Origin: Bacteroidota bacterium
GTDB taxonomy: Bacteria; Bacteroidota; Bacteroidia; 2-12-FULL-35-15
DNA length: 64,000 nt
Direction: 5' to 3'
Assembly (NCBI GenBank): GCA_016722565.1
Contig: JADKIU010000002.1
Span: 124,001-188,000 of the forward strand
Shown: piece after piece, positions 1 to 8,176 of the stretch
Numbering within the stretch: position 1 is the first letter of the stretch
Layout of the letters: each line of letters begins with the position of its first letter
Position numbers and translations under genes: made by a program
The notes under the pieces: model-generated
What the model saw: the letters and a program-made list of their open reading frames with translations, nothing else
Told to the model about the DNA's origin: nothing
Databases searched by the model: none

Positions 1-38
1 CGCAATTGTTTAGCAGTGTGGTATGAAAAAAAATCGCA

Positions 39-461
39 ATGTATATATTGTTATTTTATGTTTTATTTGGTCTGGTATGTTACTGGCTATTTCTTTTTGA
101 GGCACCTGTTAAATTTACAGCCCCAAGTCTAACCCTCCCTGTTGCGTTGGATGTTGGGAGACACGTTTTTCAAGCATTTAATAAAGTGGAAATTATTTTT
201 GGAACACTTTTGTTAGTTTTGGTTATTCGATCCCAATTAACAATGCTTAATAAGCTTCTTTTTGCTTTTGTTTCTGCTCTCTTAGTGCTTGAAAGTGTTT
301 GGTTATTGCCTGTTTTGGATCAACGGGCGTTGATCATAATCGCAGGAGGGATTCCCGAAAAAGAATCTCTACATAGTTGGTATATTTTATTCGATGCTTT
401 TAAAGTGATTGCTCTAATCACTCTGGGTGTAAATACTATCAAGCAGCTTAAAGCTGCTTGA
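39..461 (+). CDS. small four-helix membrane protein, unknown function
   Basis: Not assigned to a named family. The 140-residue product is almost entirely hydrophobic, with about four membrane segments (roughly residues 3-18, 46-64, 68-92 and 115-133). A short polar loop after segment 3 reads LDQRA, and a second loop (GGIPEKESLHSW) lies before the last helix. The topology and the conserved-looking H-S-W-Y...D-x-x-K pattern recall DUF4149-like inner-membrane proteins, but this is a weak resemblance. ATG at 39 is the first in-frame start after a stop at 24-26, so the N-terminus is complete. Its stop codon lies inside a strong dyad that probably terminates the transcript. Nothing in the adjacent minus-strand genes suggests a role. 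Confidence 0.7.
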   Translation: MYILLFYVLFGLVCYWLFLFEAPVKFTAPSLTLPVALDVGRHVFQAFNKVEIIFGTLLLVLVIRSQLTMLNKLLFAFVSALLVLESVWLLPVLDQRALIIIAGGIPEKESLHSWYILFDAFKVIALITLGVNTIKQLKAA

Positions 462-465
462 TAGT
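435..465 (+). terminator. perfect 14-bp inverted repeat overlapping the stop codon
   Basis: A 31-nt dyad (stem ACTATCAAGCAGCT, 3-nt loop) contains the last codons and stop of the upstream membrane protein and is followed by a short weak T-rich stretch (AGAATTTT). It most likely ends that transcript and also insulates it from the convergent minus-strand genes. Confidence 0.6.
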
Positions 466-471
466 AGAATT

Positions 472-849
472 TTACATATGTTTAGATAAGAATGTATTTA
501 ACTCTTTTCTCAATTCATTAAAGATTTTATCAAAAGATTGAATTTTATCTACTTCTCCGGCATGAACTGGAAATTTTCTGTGGTCTACACCAACTCCATT
601 TTATTTACTTTTTTTCTAAGGCTTGTTCATGCAATTTAATTTTGACGAGAAATAACATCAATTTGTTCTTTTGAATGATAAATTGATTTTGCAAAATGTT
701 CAACACTGGCCAAAACTTTTGACGAGTTTTTTTGCGCAATTTCAGCTATTCTGTTTTGCATGATTTTTAACTCATCATTGTAAAAAATTCAAGTTGTTTA
801 ACCATTGTTTGTGCTCTTCGTGCAATTGATATAATCCTTTCGTTTCCAT
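472..849 (-). pseudogene. uncharacterised ~125-residue protein, frameshifted
   Basis: Reading the minus strand from ATG at 849 gives METKGLYQLHEEHKQWLN; after a frame change near the A-run at 781-786 it continues as DELKIMQNRIAEIAQ, and after another near 640-650 as KLHEQALEKKVNKMEL, ending at the TAA at 472-474. Each segment is charged and helical, consistent with one small coiled-coil cytosolic protein. It is the last reading frame of the aromatic degradation operon. No frame is open for more than about 50 codons. The family is not recognised. Because the broken pieces join into one coherent helical protein, indels (biological or sequencing) are more likely than chance. Confidence 0.5.
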
Positions 850-953
850 AATTTTTGTTTTATTTGATTTAGAACAAAGTTCCTATTTCTGATTCATATC
901 ATTATGACGAATATCATGTTTTGGCATGATATCGCTTGGAATCAAGATGTATT

Positions 954-1864
954 CTAATTATAATGTGCCTCTGCGCTCTTGTTCTGTTTCAATTGATCAA
1001 ATAAAGCCTTAAAATTTCCCTTTCCAAACGATTTTGCTCCTTTACGTTGAATAATTTCAAAAAATAGCGTAGGGCGATCCTCAACAGGTTTTGTAAATAT
1101 TTGTAGTAGATATCCTTCTTCGTCTCTATCAACCATAATTCCTAACCCTTTAAGAGTAGCCATATCTTCCTCAATAATTCCAACCCTGTCTTTTACTGTA
1201 TCGTAGTAACTGCCGGGAACATGTAGGAATTCAACTCCACGTTTTCGCATTTCTGAAATAGTAAATACTCTTCATAAAATTTTGCAACATTATTCATCTC
1301 GCCTAATTCCACATTTCCGACCATGTGATCGATATATTTTAATCCGCAGGTTCCGGGATTGTATTCCGATTCCCATTTTACATAGCCTGGCATAAATGCT
1401 CCTTTGTAATTTTTTCTTTCTATAAACAATGAATCGTATCACCATAAGTATGAATACCGGATTTTACGATTTCTCCGGAAGCATCTTGAAAACGGTTGGT
1501 TCCATGTATGGTTTGGCACCACGACTTACAGTTTCATTGAATGCTTTGCGCGCATCATCCACCCATAATGCGATAAATTTTACACCATCACCATGTTTAC
1601 GAATGTGGTGAGAAATATCACTGTCCGGGTTGAATGGAGTAGTGAGAACAAACGAATTTTATCTTGAACGAAAACAGGATGTTTTTCTTTGTCTCCTGTT
1701 TCTAATCCACTATACGCTAAAGATTGGAAACCAAATGCTGTTTTATAGTAGTGTGCTGCTTGTTTTGCATTACCTACATATAGTTCAACATAATCGGTTC
1801 CGTTAATTGGTAAAAAGTCTTGAGCTTTTTCAAATACTTTTTCTCCACTATAATCATAGTTTTG
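954..1864 (-). pseudogene. hpd: 4-hydroxyphenylpyruvate dioxygenase, frameshifted and internally deleted
   Basis: The enzyme converts 4-hydroxyphenylpyruvate to homogentisate in tyrosine degradation. Recognisable pieces in order: FLPINGTDYVELYVGNAKQA (N-terminal domain), GDGVKFIALWVDDARKAF, KYIDHMVGNVELGEMN (first iron His), then RKRGVEFLHVPGSYYDTV, GYLLQIFTKPVEDRPTLFFE (iron Glu) and GNFKALF near the C-terminus. At least three frame changes occur (near 1660, 1530 and 1270). Between VAKFYEE and TISEMRKRG about 70 residues expected from the family are missing, including the segment with the second iron His (normally GxxQHIA). The N-terminus runs without a start codon straight out of the homogentisate dioxygenase reading frame at about 1864. 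As written it cannot encode an active enzyme. Confidence 0.85.
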
Positions 1865-2868
1865 TGGGCCATGAGGAATCCCTGCGGGGTGCAAGGTGAT
1901 TTGCCCTTTACCAATGTTGTTGCGACTCATAAAATCACCATCAACATAATATAGCAATTCATCCGAATCAATGTTGCTATGATGGTAAGGTGCAGGAATG
2001 GCATCCGGATGGTAATCATATAAACGGGGCACAAATGAACAAATAACAAACCCTCGGCCTTCAAAATTTTGGTGAATAGAGGAGGCATGTGAATGCGTCC
2101 AGTTATTGGTTCAAAATTAAAGATTGAAAATGCGTATGGATAACTGTAACCATCCCACCCAACAACATCAAAAGGATGTGTTTGATAGACATACGGATAA
2201 ATCAATCCGCGTTTTTTTATGCGAACTGAAAATTCTCCCATTTCATCATGGGTTTCAAGGGAATGAGGTAATTTTAAATCGCGTTCACAAAATGGAGAAT
2301 GTTCCAGCATTTGTCCGAATTCATTCCGATAACGTTTTGGGTTCTAACTTGGCCTGGGATTCAATTACTAATAATTTATTTTCGGGGGTGTCAAATTTCA
2401 TTTGATATACGGTTCCTCTTGAATAACCAAATAATCCCCTATTCAAAATCAACAACACCATACATCGAATGTAATGTGCCGGAACCTTTATCAACAAAAA
2501 TCAATTCATCTGAATCTGAATTTTTGTAAAAATACTGGTCATCGAAGCGGAGGGAGCAGCAATTCCAATGGCCATATCATCGTTTACAAAAAGTATCTTT
2601 CTACTTTTGATGTAATCACTCTGGTGCAACATCAAAACTTTGAAAACTCATAGCTCTCAAATTATCTTCAATGGCAATCTCGGTCGAACAGAATAGGGAT
2701 ACCCATTTCTTTCACCATTGTAGGAGGATTTAAATGGTAAACCAAAGAGGATGTCCCTGAAAACCCTTCAGTTCCAAAATAATTCCTCATGAAATAACTA
2801 CCATCTTTTTGACGAAAAACAACATGTCGCTTTTTTGGAACATGTCCTATTGATTGATATACTGGCAT
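1865..2868 (-). pseudogene. hmgA: homogentisate 1,2-dioxygenase, frameshifted and C-terminally truncated
   Basis: Ring-cleaving Fe(II) dioxygenase acting after 4-hydroxyphenylpyruvate dioxygenase. It starts at ATG 2868 (MPVYQSIGHVPKKRH; NYFGTEGFSGTSSLVYHLNP) only 11 bp after paaD. Several indels follow, but family blocks are all present: LEHSPFCERDLKLP, THPFDVVGWDGYSYPYAFSI, CSFVPRLYDYHPDAIPAPYH, DELLYYVDGDFMSRNN and LHPAGIPHGP. The last blocks hold the expected iron ligands (His in PAPYHH, Glu in DSDEL, His in PHGP). Immediately after PHGP the frame reads into the N-terminus of 4-hydroxyphenylpyruvate dioxygenase, so the usual last ~55 residues, the stop and the intergenic space are absent. 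This is a deletion or an assembly join, not a natural fusion. Confidence 0.87.
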
Positions 2869-2879
2869 AATTTATTTTT

Positions 2880-3375
2880 TTAGTGACATTTAAAATATTC
2901 GAATGGCTCTTTGCATTTTTCACATTTATACAATGCTTTGCAAGCTGTTGAACCAAACATGCTGATTAATTCTGTTTGTGCTGAATTGCAGTGTGGACAT
3001 TTTACGAATTCATTTTTTCCGAAGGCATGTAATTTATTACAAGCAACGGATACCGGAGGGGCAATTCCATATTTGCGCATTTTTTCTTTCGCTGCATTGC
3101 TCATCCAATCAGTTGTCCATGCCGGTGCATACACCAATTTTACTTTTACATCAGCAACTCCTTTTCTTTTAGGTTCTGTTTGATATCCTCTTCAATCATT
3201 CCCATAGCTGGACAACCGGTATAAGCAGGTAATAATATCTTCCCAACCTTCTTCAGATAAAATTACATCTCTTAACATTCCCATTTCTTGGATACTCACT
3301 ACAGGAATTTCCGGGTCTGGAATTGTGGAAAGAATATCGAAAAATATCTTCTTTTGTATAGACAGCTATTACCAT
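2880..3375 (-). pseudogene. paaD: phenylacetyl-CoA epoxidase subunit PaaD, frameshifted
   Basis: PaaD (also called PaaJ) is the small SufT/DUF59-like protein that assists the PaaABCE epoxidase. ATG at 3375 gives MVIAVYTKEDIF; the next frame reads DILSTIPDPEIPVVSIQEMG, the family signature, then AYTGCPAMGMIEEDI and finally VKLVYAPAWTTDWMS. The C-terminal zinc-ribbon-like pairs are visible as CPHC and CEKC. Three frame changes occur, near 3336, 3235 and 3145. The start overlaps the end of paaC by 7 nt, so the two were translationally coupled. Apart from the indels the protein has no degraded motifs. Confidence 0.85.
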
Positions 3376-4125
3376 TGTGCTGTTGGATATGCGCGTTGTA
3401 AATATTGCATTTCTGAAAGAATATGTCCAAGGTATTCGGTGTGAATACCTTTTCTACTGCCTGTTTGCATATAGTCTGACTCAGGAAGCACCAATGTCGC
3501 CTCTTCAATCACTTCTTTTATGTGATTCAACCATTGAGGTTTCAAGCTATCTAAATCAACAGCAATACCTTCTTTAATAAGTAGTTTATCTACTTCATTC
3601 ATCTCAAATAATTCATCAGTAAACATCCAAACATCATTGATGGCACGTTGCATTTTTGTATGACTTACTTCTGTTCCTTCGCCTAATCTGCAGGTCCAAT
3701 CGCTGGAATGTGCCAAATGATATCTCACTTCTTTTACGGCTTTAGCAGAAATTGCGGCAATAGTTTCATCTTTGCTCTTCATCAATTCTGTATATAAAAA
3801 AAACTCAAATGCCGAAACAATTAATTGGCGAGCAATCGTTGAAGCAAAATCTTTATCAGGTAATTCCATAATCAGATTGTTATAGAATGATCGCTCCCCA
3901 CGTTTGTATGCTAAGTCATCTGCTGTTTTGTTTTTTCCTTCAACCTGTGCTGCATATCCTAAAATGCTTGAGCTCTCCCAATATGATCCAATGCCATATT
4001 TGTAAGTGCCAAGTCTTCTTCCAAGATGGGGCCTTTGCTACAAGTTCAGCCAAACGATGCCCAAGTACCAATGAGTTTGTCGCCTAGTCGCAAGGCATAA
4101 TCGTAAAGTGCTTCTGGTTTTTCAT
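3369..4125 (-). pseudogene. paaC: phenylacetyl-CoA epoxidase structural subunit PaaC, frameshifted
   Basis: Ferritin-like but catalytically inactive partner of PaaA in the phenylacetyl-CoA epoxidase. The C-terminal two thirds is one open frame (residues RSFYNNLIMELPDKDF onward, including EVRYHLAHSSDWTCRLGEGT and ending RAYPTAQW). The N-terminus MKNQ-ALYDYALRLGD, then SLVLGHRLAEL, GPILEEDLALTNMALDHIG and GYAAQVEGKNKTADDLAY, is spread over several frames. Most breaks can be repaired by one base in a short homopolymer (for example T4 near 3930 and A2 near 4113). The start lies 3 nt after the paaB stop, and the end overlaps paaD. Confidence 0.87.
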
Positions 4126-4127
4126 GA

Positions 4128-4417
4128 TTAAATATTTTTAGCGCCTTCGGCATTTCATAAAAAAGTTGATGTCTGTATACTTTATCATTTGAAGGTTCAA
4201 ATAACATGTCTTCATCATTCGGATTGGATGCAATGATGCAATTGGAAGGCACCACCCAAATGCTGGTTCCTTCTCCTCTGCGTGTATAGATGTCACGCGC
4301 ATTTTGGATGGCCATTTTTTTGTCGGATGCATGGATGCTTCCTGCGTGTGCATATCTGTTTCCAGATTTTGGTTGGATAAATACTTCCCAAAGATCAAGT
4401 TGTGTATCTGTTGCCAT
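4128..4417 (-). pseudogene. paaB: phenylacetyl-CoA epoxidase subunit PaaB, one frameshift
   Basis: PaaB bridges PaaAC heterodimers in the epoxidase. ATG at 4417 gives MATDTQLDLWEVFIQPKSGN, followed by SIHASDKKMAIQNARDIYTR, GEGTSIWVVPSNCI and DKVYRHQLFYEMP, a near complete family match. One missing A close to 4145 shifts the last residues; restoring it gives EMPKGAKNI and a TAA at 4128-4130, and a 96-residue protein, the normal size. Without repair the frame runs on into paaC. The gene is 11 bp from paaA and forms one operon with paaA, paaC and paaD. A PaaE reductase gene is not in the window. Confidence 0.88.
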
Positions 4418-4428
4418 GGTTTTTAGAA

Positions 4429-5367
4429 TTATGCGGTTGTTAAATTTTCTATATTAAGTTTTCTTTTTTTGTAAGCTTCTGCTGCTTCTCTTACCCAAGC
4501 ACCTTCTTCATGATATTTAATATGATGTTCCATTCGTTGTTTGTTGCAAGGTCCATTTCCATTAATCACCTTGAAATTCATTCCAGTCAATTTCACCGTG
4601 ATCGTAGATGTTTTTCTTTTCATTCCATTTTAGTTCTTTTATCAGGAATGGTTAATCCGATTACTTCTGCTTGTTGTACAGTTTTATCAATAAACTTTTG
4701 GCGCAGCTCATCGTTCCCTTCTCGTTTGATTTTCCATTTGAAAGCATCTGATGAATGAGGCGAATCGCTGTCGTGTGGCCCAAACATCATTAATGCAGGC
4801 CACCACCATCTGTTCATCGCATCTTGTGCCATGGCTTGTTGTTCTTTTGTACCTTTCATCATCTTGGCCATGATTTCATATCCTTGACGTTGATGAAAAC
4901 TTTCTTCTTTGCAAATCCGAACCATCGCTCTGCTATATGGACCATAAGAAGTACGTTGTAAAGAAATTTGATTTACGATGGCAGCACCGTCTACTAACCA
5001 TCCAATCGCACCGATATCCGCCCATGTTAATGCGGGATAATTAAAATGTTGGAATATTTTGCTTTGCCCGAATGCAATTGATTAATCATTTCGGAGCGGG
5101 TGATGCCCAAGGTTTCAGCTGCGCTATATAAGTACAATCCATGTCCGCCTTCATCCTGAATTTTAGCTAATAAAATTTGTTTGGCACGTAAGCTAGGTGC
5201 TCTGCTAATCCAATTTCCTTCTGGTTGCATGCCAATAACTTCGGAATGTGCATGCTGCGACATTTGGCGAATCAGATGGTTTCTATAGGCATCCGGCATG
5301 TCGTCTTTGGGTTCAACAAATTCGCCTTCATCTATTCGTGATTGAACTTTGTGTTGTTTGCTTCCAT
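4429..5367 (-). pseudogene. paaA: phenylacetyl-CoA epoxidase catalytic subunit PaaA, frameshifted
   Basis: Di-iron oxygenase subunit that epoxidises phenylacetyl-CoA. Blocks in order: SRIDEGEFVEPKDDMPDAYR, NHLIRQMSQHAHSEVIGM, PEGNWISRAPSL, KIQDEGGHGLYLYSAAETLG, then after a frame change YPALTWADIGAIGWLVDGAA, GPYSRAMVRICKEESFHQRQ, MNRWWWPALMMFGPHDSDSP and finally KVINGNGPCNKQRMEHH with YHEEGAWVREAAE. The iron-binding EXXH elements (DEGGHG; KEESFHQR) are intact. Breaks lie near 5050 (one T missing from a T-run), near 4635 (one A too many) and near 4575. The ATG at 5367 is preferred; an upstream TTG at 5377 is in the frame of the first block, so another small indel probably lies at the very start. 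Confidence 0.88.
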
Positions 5368-5382
5368 AATTGTTCAATTTTA

Positions 5383-5413
5383 TTGTTGAAACAAATGTAT
5401 TTGTCGAAACAAA
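5383..5413 (-). promoter_or_regulatory. putative paa promoter with tandem operator repeat
   Basis: CAAATGTA at 5392-5399 is the reverse complement of TACATTTG, a Bacteroidota -7 element pointing at paaA. It is embedded between two copies of TTGTYGAAACAAA (5383-5395 and 5401-5413), an 18-bp-period direct repeat. The overlapping ACAAATGTATTTGT (5391-5404) is also a near-perfect dyad. A repressor bound there would block the -7 element, so this is a plausible operator for a paa regulator; the regulator itself is not in the window. Confidence 0.5.
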
Positions 5414-5421
5414 AAAAAGAA

Positions 5422-5451
5422 CTGATGAAAATCAGACTTGACGAAAGTCAT
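5422..5451. promoter_or_regulatory. Crp/Fnr-like dyads upstream of paaA
   Basis: CTGATGAAAATCAG (5422-5435) has the TGAT-N4-ATCA core of Crp/Fnr-type boxes; TTGACGAAAGTCAT (5438-5451) is a TTGAC-N4-GTCA dyad immediately beside it. Both lie 55-85 bp upstream of the paaA start and just upstream of the tandem operator. Confidence 0.4.
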
Positions 5452-5565
5452 ATAAAAAGTCAAGAAGATAGGGGGCGATTTAATTTGAGTTGGCTGGTTT
5501 ATTCTTGTTTGAGGGATGTTTAAGCGTTTTTTTTAACAAAAACTAAAAATGAAAAATAGAATGTG

Positions 5566-5579
5566 CTGATAAAAATCAG
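5566..5579. promoter_or_regulatory. second CTGAT-N4-ATCAG dyad
   Basis: CTGATAAAAATCAG differs by one base from the dyad at 5422-5435. It lies between the paa promoter region and the tRNA terminator and could serve as a distal Crp/Fnr-type site. Apart from these dyads the 5378-5611 gap contains no gene that can be supported. Confidence 0.35.
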
Positions 5580-5611
5580 TTGTTTAGATAAATCAGCGTG
5601 AGTGAGATTAA

Positions 5612-5639
5612 ACAAAAAAAGCCACAAATTGTGGCTTCC
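5612..5639 (-). terminator. intrinsic terminator after the tRNA cluster
   Basis: On the minus strand AAGCCAC-AATTT-GTGGCTT forms a 7-bp hairpin followed by seven T residues, placed 4 nt after the 3' end of tRNA-Arg. Confidence 0.8.
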
Positions 5640-5642
5640 AAG

Positions 5643-5716
5643 TGACCCCATTTGGATTCGAACCAAAGGCCTACGGTTTAGAAAACCGTTGCTCTATCCA
5701 GCTGAGCTATGGGGTC
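5643..5716 (-). tRNA. tRNA-Arg (anticodon TCT)
   Basis: A 74-nt cloverleaf with 7-bp acceptor GACCCCA/TGGGGTC, D-arm AGCTCAGCTGGATAGAGC, anticodon stem ACGGT/ACCGT with loop TTTCTAA (TCT), and T-arm GGTTCGAATCC. The discriminator is A and CCA is not encoded. It reads AGA codons. It is the last of three tRNAs on this strand and precedes the terminator. Confidence 0.95.
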
Positions 5717-5794
5717 AATTTTTGATGAAAAAAAAAGGTTAATGATGAATGTTATAAGTAAGATATAACAAATAACCATTAACCATTTATGTTG

Positions 5795-5868
5795 TCGGGG
5801 CGGCAAGACTCGAACTTGCGACCTCCTGGTCCCAAACCAGGCGCGATAACCAACTACGCTACGCCCCG
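5795..5868 (-). tRNA. tRNA-Pro (anticodon TGG)
   Basis: A 74-nt cloverleaf: acceptor CGGGGCG/CGCCCCG, anticodon stem CCTGG/CCAGG with loop TTTGGGA (TGG), T-arm AGTTCGAGTCT. CCA is not encoded. It has its own well formed promoter upstream. Confidence 0.95.
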
Positions 5869-5898
5869 AACTATTATTAAAGAACTGTAAAGCGGATG

Positions 5899-5928
5899 CA
5901 AATGTACTATTATTTTTTATCTGACAAA
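5899..5928 (-). promoter_or_regulatory. promoter of tRNA-Pro
   Basis: On the minus strand TTTG, 18 bp, TACATTTG: a close match to the Bacteroidota primary-sigma promoter (-33 TTTG, -7 TAnnTTTG). The -7 box ends about 30 bp before the mature tRNA 5' end. Confidence 0.8.
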
Positions 5929-5961
5929 CAAAAAAATAGCTTTTTGTTTGTCAATCGCTTT

Positions 5962-6053
5962 TGGCGGAGAGAGAGGGATTCGAACCCTCGGTACCGGTTT
6001 CCCAGTACGACAGTTTAGCAAACTGTTCCTTTCGGCCACTCAGGCATCTCTCC
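5962..6053 (-). tRNA. tRNA-Ser (anticodon GCT)
   Basis: Class II tRNA: acceptor GGAGAGA/TCTCTCC, anticodon stem ACAGT/ACTGT with loop TTGCTAA (GCT), a long variable arm (TACTGGGAAACCGGTA region) and T-arm GGGTTCGAATCCC. Unlike the other tRNAs here, the discriminator G is followed by an encoded CCA (5962-5964). Confidence 0.95.
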
Positions 6054-6075
6054 GAACCCTTTTTTCAAAGGAATG

Positions 6076-6105
6076 CAAATGTAAAAAAAGATTTCCTATT
6101 CCAAA
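6076..6105 (-). promoter_or_regulatory. promoter of tRNA-Ser
   Basis: Minus strand TTTG, 18 bp, TACATTTG, the same -7 sequence and spacing as the tRNA-Pro promoter, about 22 bp upstream of the tRNA. Confidence 0.8.
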
Positions 6106-6195
6106 ACAAAAATTTCATATTACTTCCTTATTTACCGCTCTACCTATTTTTAACCATTTCGCTAATATTTTAACGAAATTGTAACGCTTGAGTGT

Positions 6196-6203
6196 TATAT
6201 TTG
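6196..6203 (+). promoter_or_regulatory. -7 element for the ABC importer operon
   Basis: TATATTTG matches TAnnTTTG, 36 bp upstream of the binding-protein ATG. No convincing -33 box is seen at the usual spacing. Confidence 0.5.
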
Positions 6204-6239
6204 TAATACATTCGTTATTAACTACTAAAATCGCTTGAT

Positions 6240-8123
6240 ATGTCAACAAATAATAGGATACTATTCTTATTAATCAGCTCCCTTTTTCTTCTGTTTACCG
6301 CCTGTGGTGGCGATAAAACTTCTGAAAACACCGATACGAATGGGGATGATAAAAGCATCTCCGCTCATCAAACGCAATACATAAAAATTGAAGATGCAAC
6401 CACCTTTTTGCCCTCTTGGTCAAAAGAAAATACCCTCGTTTACAATGTTGTAGGTGAACCCGATGAAATGCATCCAACCAATGGAATTATGGTATATCGT
6501 GGCGAAATCATGGGTTATACGCAAGTCTATATCATTGGAACCGATTTTCAAACCCTTACTTTACGCCCTATTGCGGTAAAGGACATGCCTGTTGTTTCTG
6601 AAAACGGAAAAGAATATACCTATGAAGTGCGTGACGATATCAAATTTGACGATGGAAGTACACTTTCGGTAGAGGATATCATTTATACCTTTAAAGCTAA
6701 TAAATGCCCGTTAACAAACAACCCTAGCGCGAAGTCATATTTAGAGAATATGGTCGAAATTGTTGCTGACAAAACGAATCTTAAAATGTTTAAAGTAATC
6801 ATGAAGGAGAAATATATCCAGAATATCAGCTTTTTAGCCGAATTTCCGATTATGCAACGTACCTTTTTTGATCCTAAAAACGTGTTAGCGAACTATACAT
6901 TTGCTCAATTTAATGATAAAACATTCAAAGCGGATGCTCATAAAGACCTTGTTGCTTGGGCAACCGAGTTTAACGATGCAAAGTACAGCCGTGATCCTAA
7001 ATATACAGTAGGAGCCGGTGCTTATCGAATGGAAAAATGGGAGCCTGGACAAAGTATCACCTTGGTGAAAAAAGAAAATCACTGGACCAAAGGAATGGAT
7101 AAAATGTATTATGCCTCTTATCCGGATAAGATTATTTTTAAATTGAATAAAGAGCCGAATTCTCAAATGCTTGAGTTTAAAGCACAAACATTGGATGCAT
7201 CAACATCACTTTCGAATAAAACGTTGATGGAGCTCCAAACGGATAGCACCTTTAATAAAAATTACAACTCACGCTTTACCGATACCTATAACTATGGCTA
7301 CGTAGCTATGAATATGAAACCGGATGGTGTTAAACATAAAAAATTATTTGTCGATAAAAAGGTGAGAAGAGCCATGGCTTTGTTAACGCCTTTGGATGAC
7401 ATGAATCGCATCAGTAATAAAAATAAAAACAAGCGAATTGTTGGACCGGTTTCCTTTTTAAAACCACAATACAATTCCGATTTAAAATTGATTCCTTTTG
7501 ATATTGAAGCTGCAAAAAAACTGTTGGATGAAGCTGGTTGGAAAGATACAGATGGTGATCAGATTCGTGATAAAATGATTGATGGCGAAAAAGTAAAAAT
7601 GGAATTTACCTTGAGTTATTTTACAACTTCCGTTGAATGGAAAGATGCAGCTAAAATGATTTCTGAGCAAATGTATAAAGCAGGAGTTGTTGCGAATCTC
7701 AACCCTCTAGATCCTTCTGTGATGGTAGAGCAAGCCGCTAGCCATAATTTTGATATGTTCATTGCTTCTTGGGCAGGGAATGTGTTTCCGGAAGATTATA
7801 CGCAGATTTGGCATACCTCTGCCTGGACAAACAATGGATCGAATTTTACAGGTTTCGGAAATGCTGAAACGGATGCATTGATTGATTCTATAAAATATAC
7901 ACTTGATCCAACAAAATCAATTCCGATGATGAAACGTTTTCAGGAAATTGTGTATGATGAACAGCCCTACATTTTTATGTTTGCAGGACTTAGAAGAAAC
8001 ATTATTCACAAACGTTTTGGCAATCAGGAGATGTATTTTGAACGCCCCGGTGTTTGGTTGAGTAATTTGCGTTTATTGTCCGGAGCGGGTTCTGCTATGA
8101 AAATGTCGGCAACTCCAAATTAA
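6240..8123 (+). CDS. ABC transporter substrate-binding lipoprotein, family 5 (peptide type)
   Basis: Captures peptides or similar solutes in the periplasm and delivers them to the two permeases encoded next. The N-terminus has a lipoprotein signal: hydrophobic residues 7-19, lipobox FTAC with Cys22, then GGD. The body carries family-5 features: the domain-start pattern TLTLRPIAVKDMP, YEVRDDIKFDDGSTLSVEDI, GAGAYRMEKWEPGQSITLVK, KKVRRAMALLTPLDD and AKKLLDEAGWKDTDGD. At 627 residues it is longer than the usual ~540. The stop overlaps the next ATG by one base, giving an operon of binding protein plus two permeases. No ATPase gene follows, so the ATPase must be encoded elsewhere. Substrate specificity cannot be read from sequence. 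Confidence 0.92.
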   Translation: MSTNNRILFLLISSLFLLFTACGGDKTSENTDTNGDDKSISAHQTQYIKIEDATTFLPSWSKENTLVYNVVGEPDEMHPTNGIMVYRGEIMGYTQVYIIGTDFQTLTLRPIAVKDMPVVSENGKEYTYEVRDDIKFDDGSTLSVEDIIYTFKANKCPLTNNPSAKSYLENMVEIVADKTNLKMFKVIMKEKYIQNISFLAEFPIMQRTFFDPKNVLANYTFAQFNDKTFKADAHKDLVAWATEFNDAKYSRDPKYTVGAGAYRMEKWEPGQSITLVKKENHWTKGMDKMYYASYPDKIIFKLNKEPNSQMLEFKAQTLDASTSLSNKTLMELQTDSTFNKNYNSRFTDTYNYGYVAMNMKPDGVKHKKLFVDKKVRRAMALLTPLDDMNRISNKNKNKRIVGPVSFLKPQYNSDLKLIPFDIEAAKKLLDEAGWKDTDGDQIRDKMIDGEKVKMEFTLSYFTTSVEWKDAAKMISEQMYKAGVVANLNPLDPSVMVEQAASHNFDMFIASWAGNVFPEDYTQIWHTSAWTNNGSNFTGFGNAETDALIDSIKYTLDPTKSIPMMKRFQEIVYDEQPYIFMFAGLRRNIIHKRFGNQEMYFERPGVWLSNLRLLSGAGSAMKMSATPN

Positions 8124-8176
8124 TGGAATTACGAAATCGAAGAGTAAACAGAACTATATTTTCTTTTGATACCGAT

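Noticed and set aside
1580..2032. Natural HmgA-Hpd fusion protein
   Set aside because: Both domains are truncated at the joint (HmgA C-terminus and Hpd start missing), and the frame is lost on either side, so this is a deletion or misjoin, not a bifunctional enzyme.
5948..6184. Plus-strand open frames with GERGIRTLGTGFP/AEREGFEPSVP-like sequences
   Set aside because: These are the antisense of tRNA-Ser, a classic false-ORF signature.
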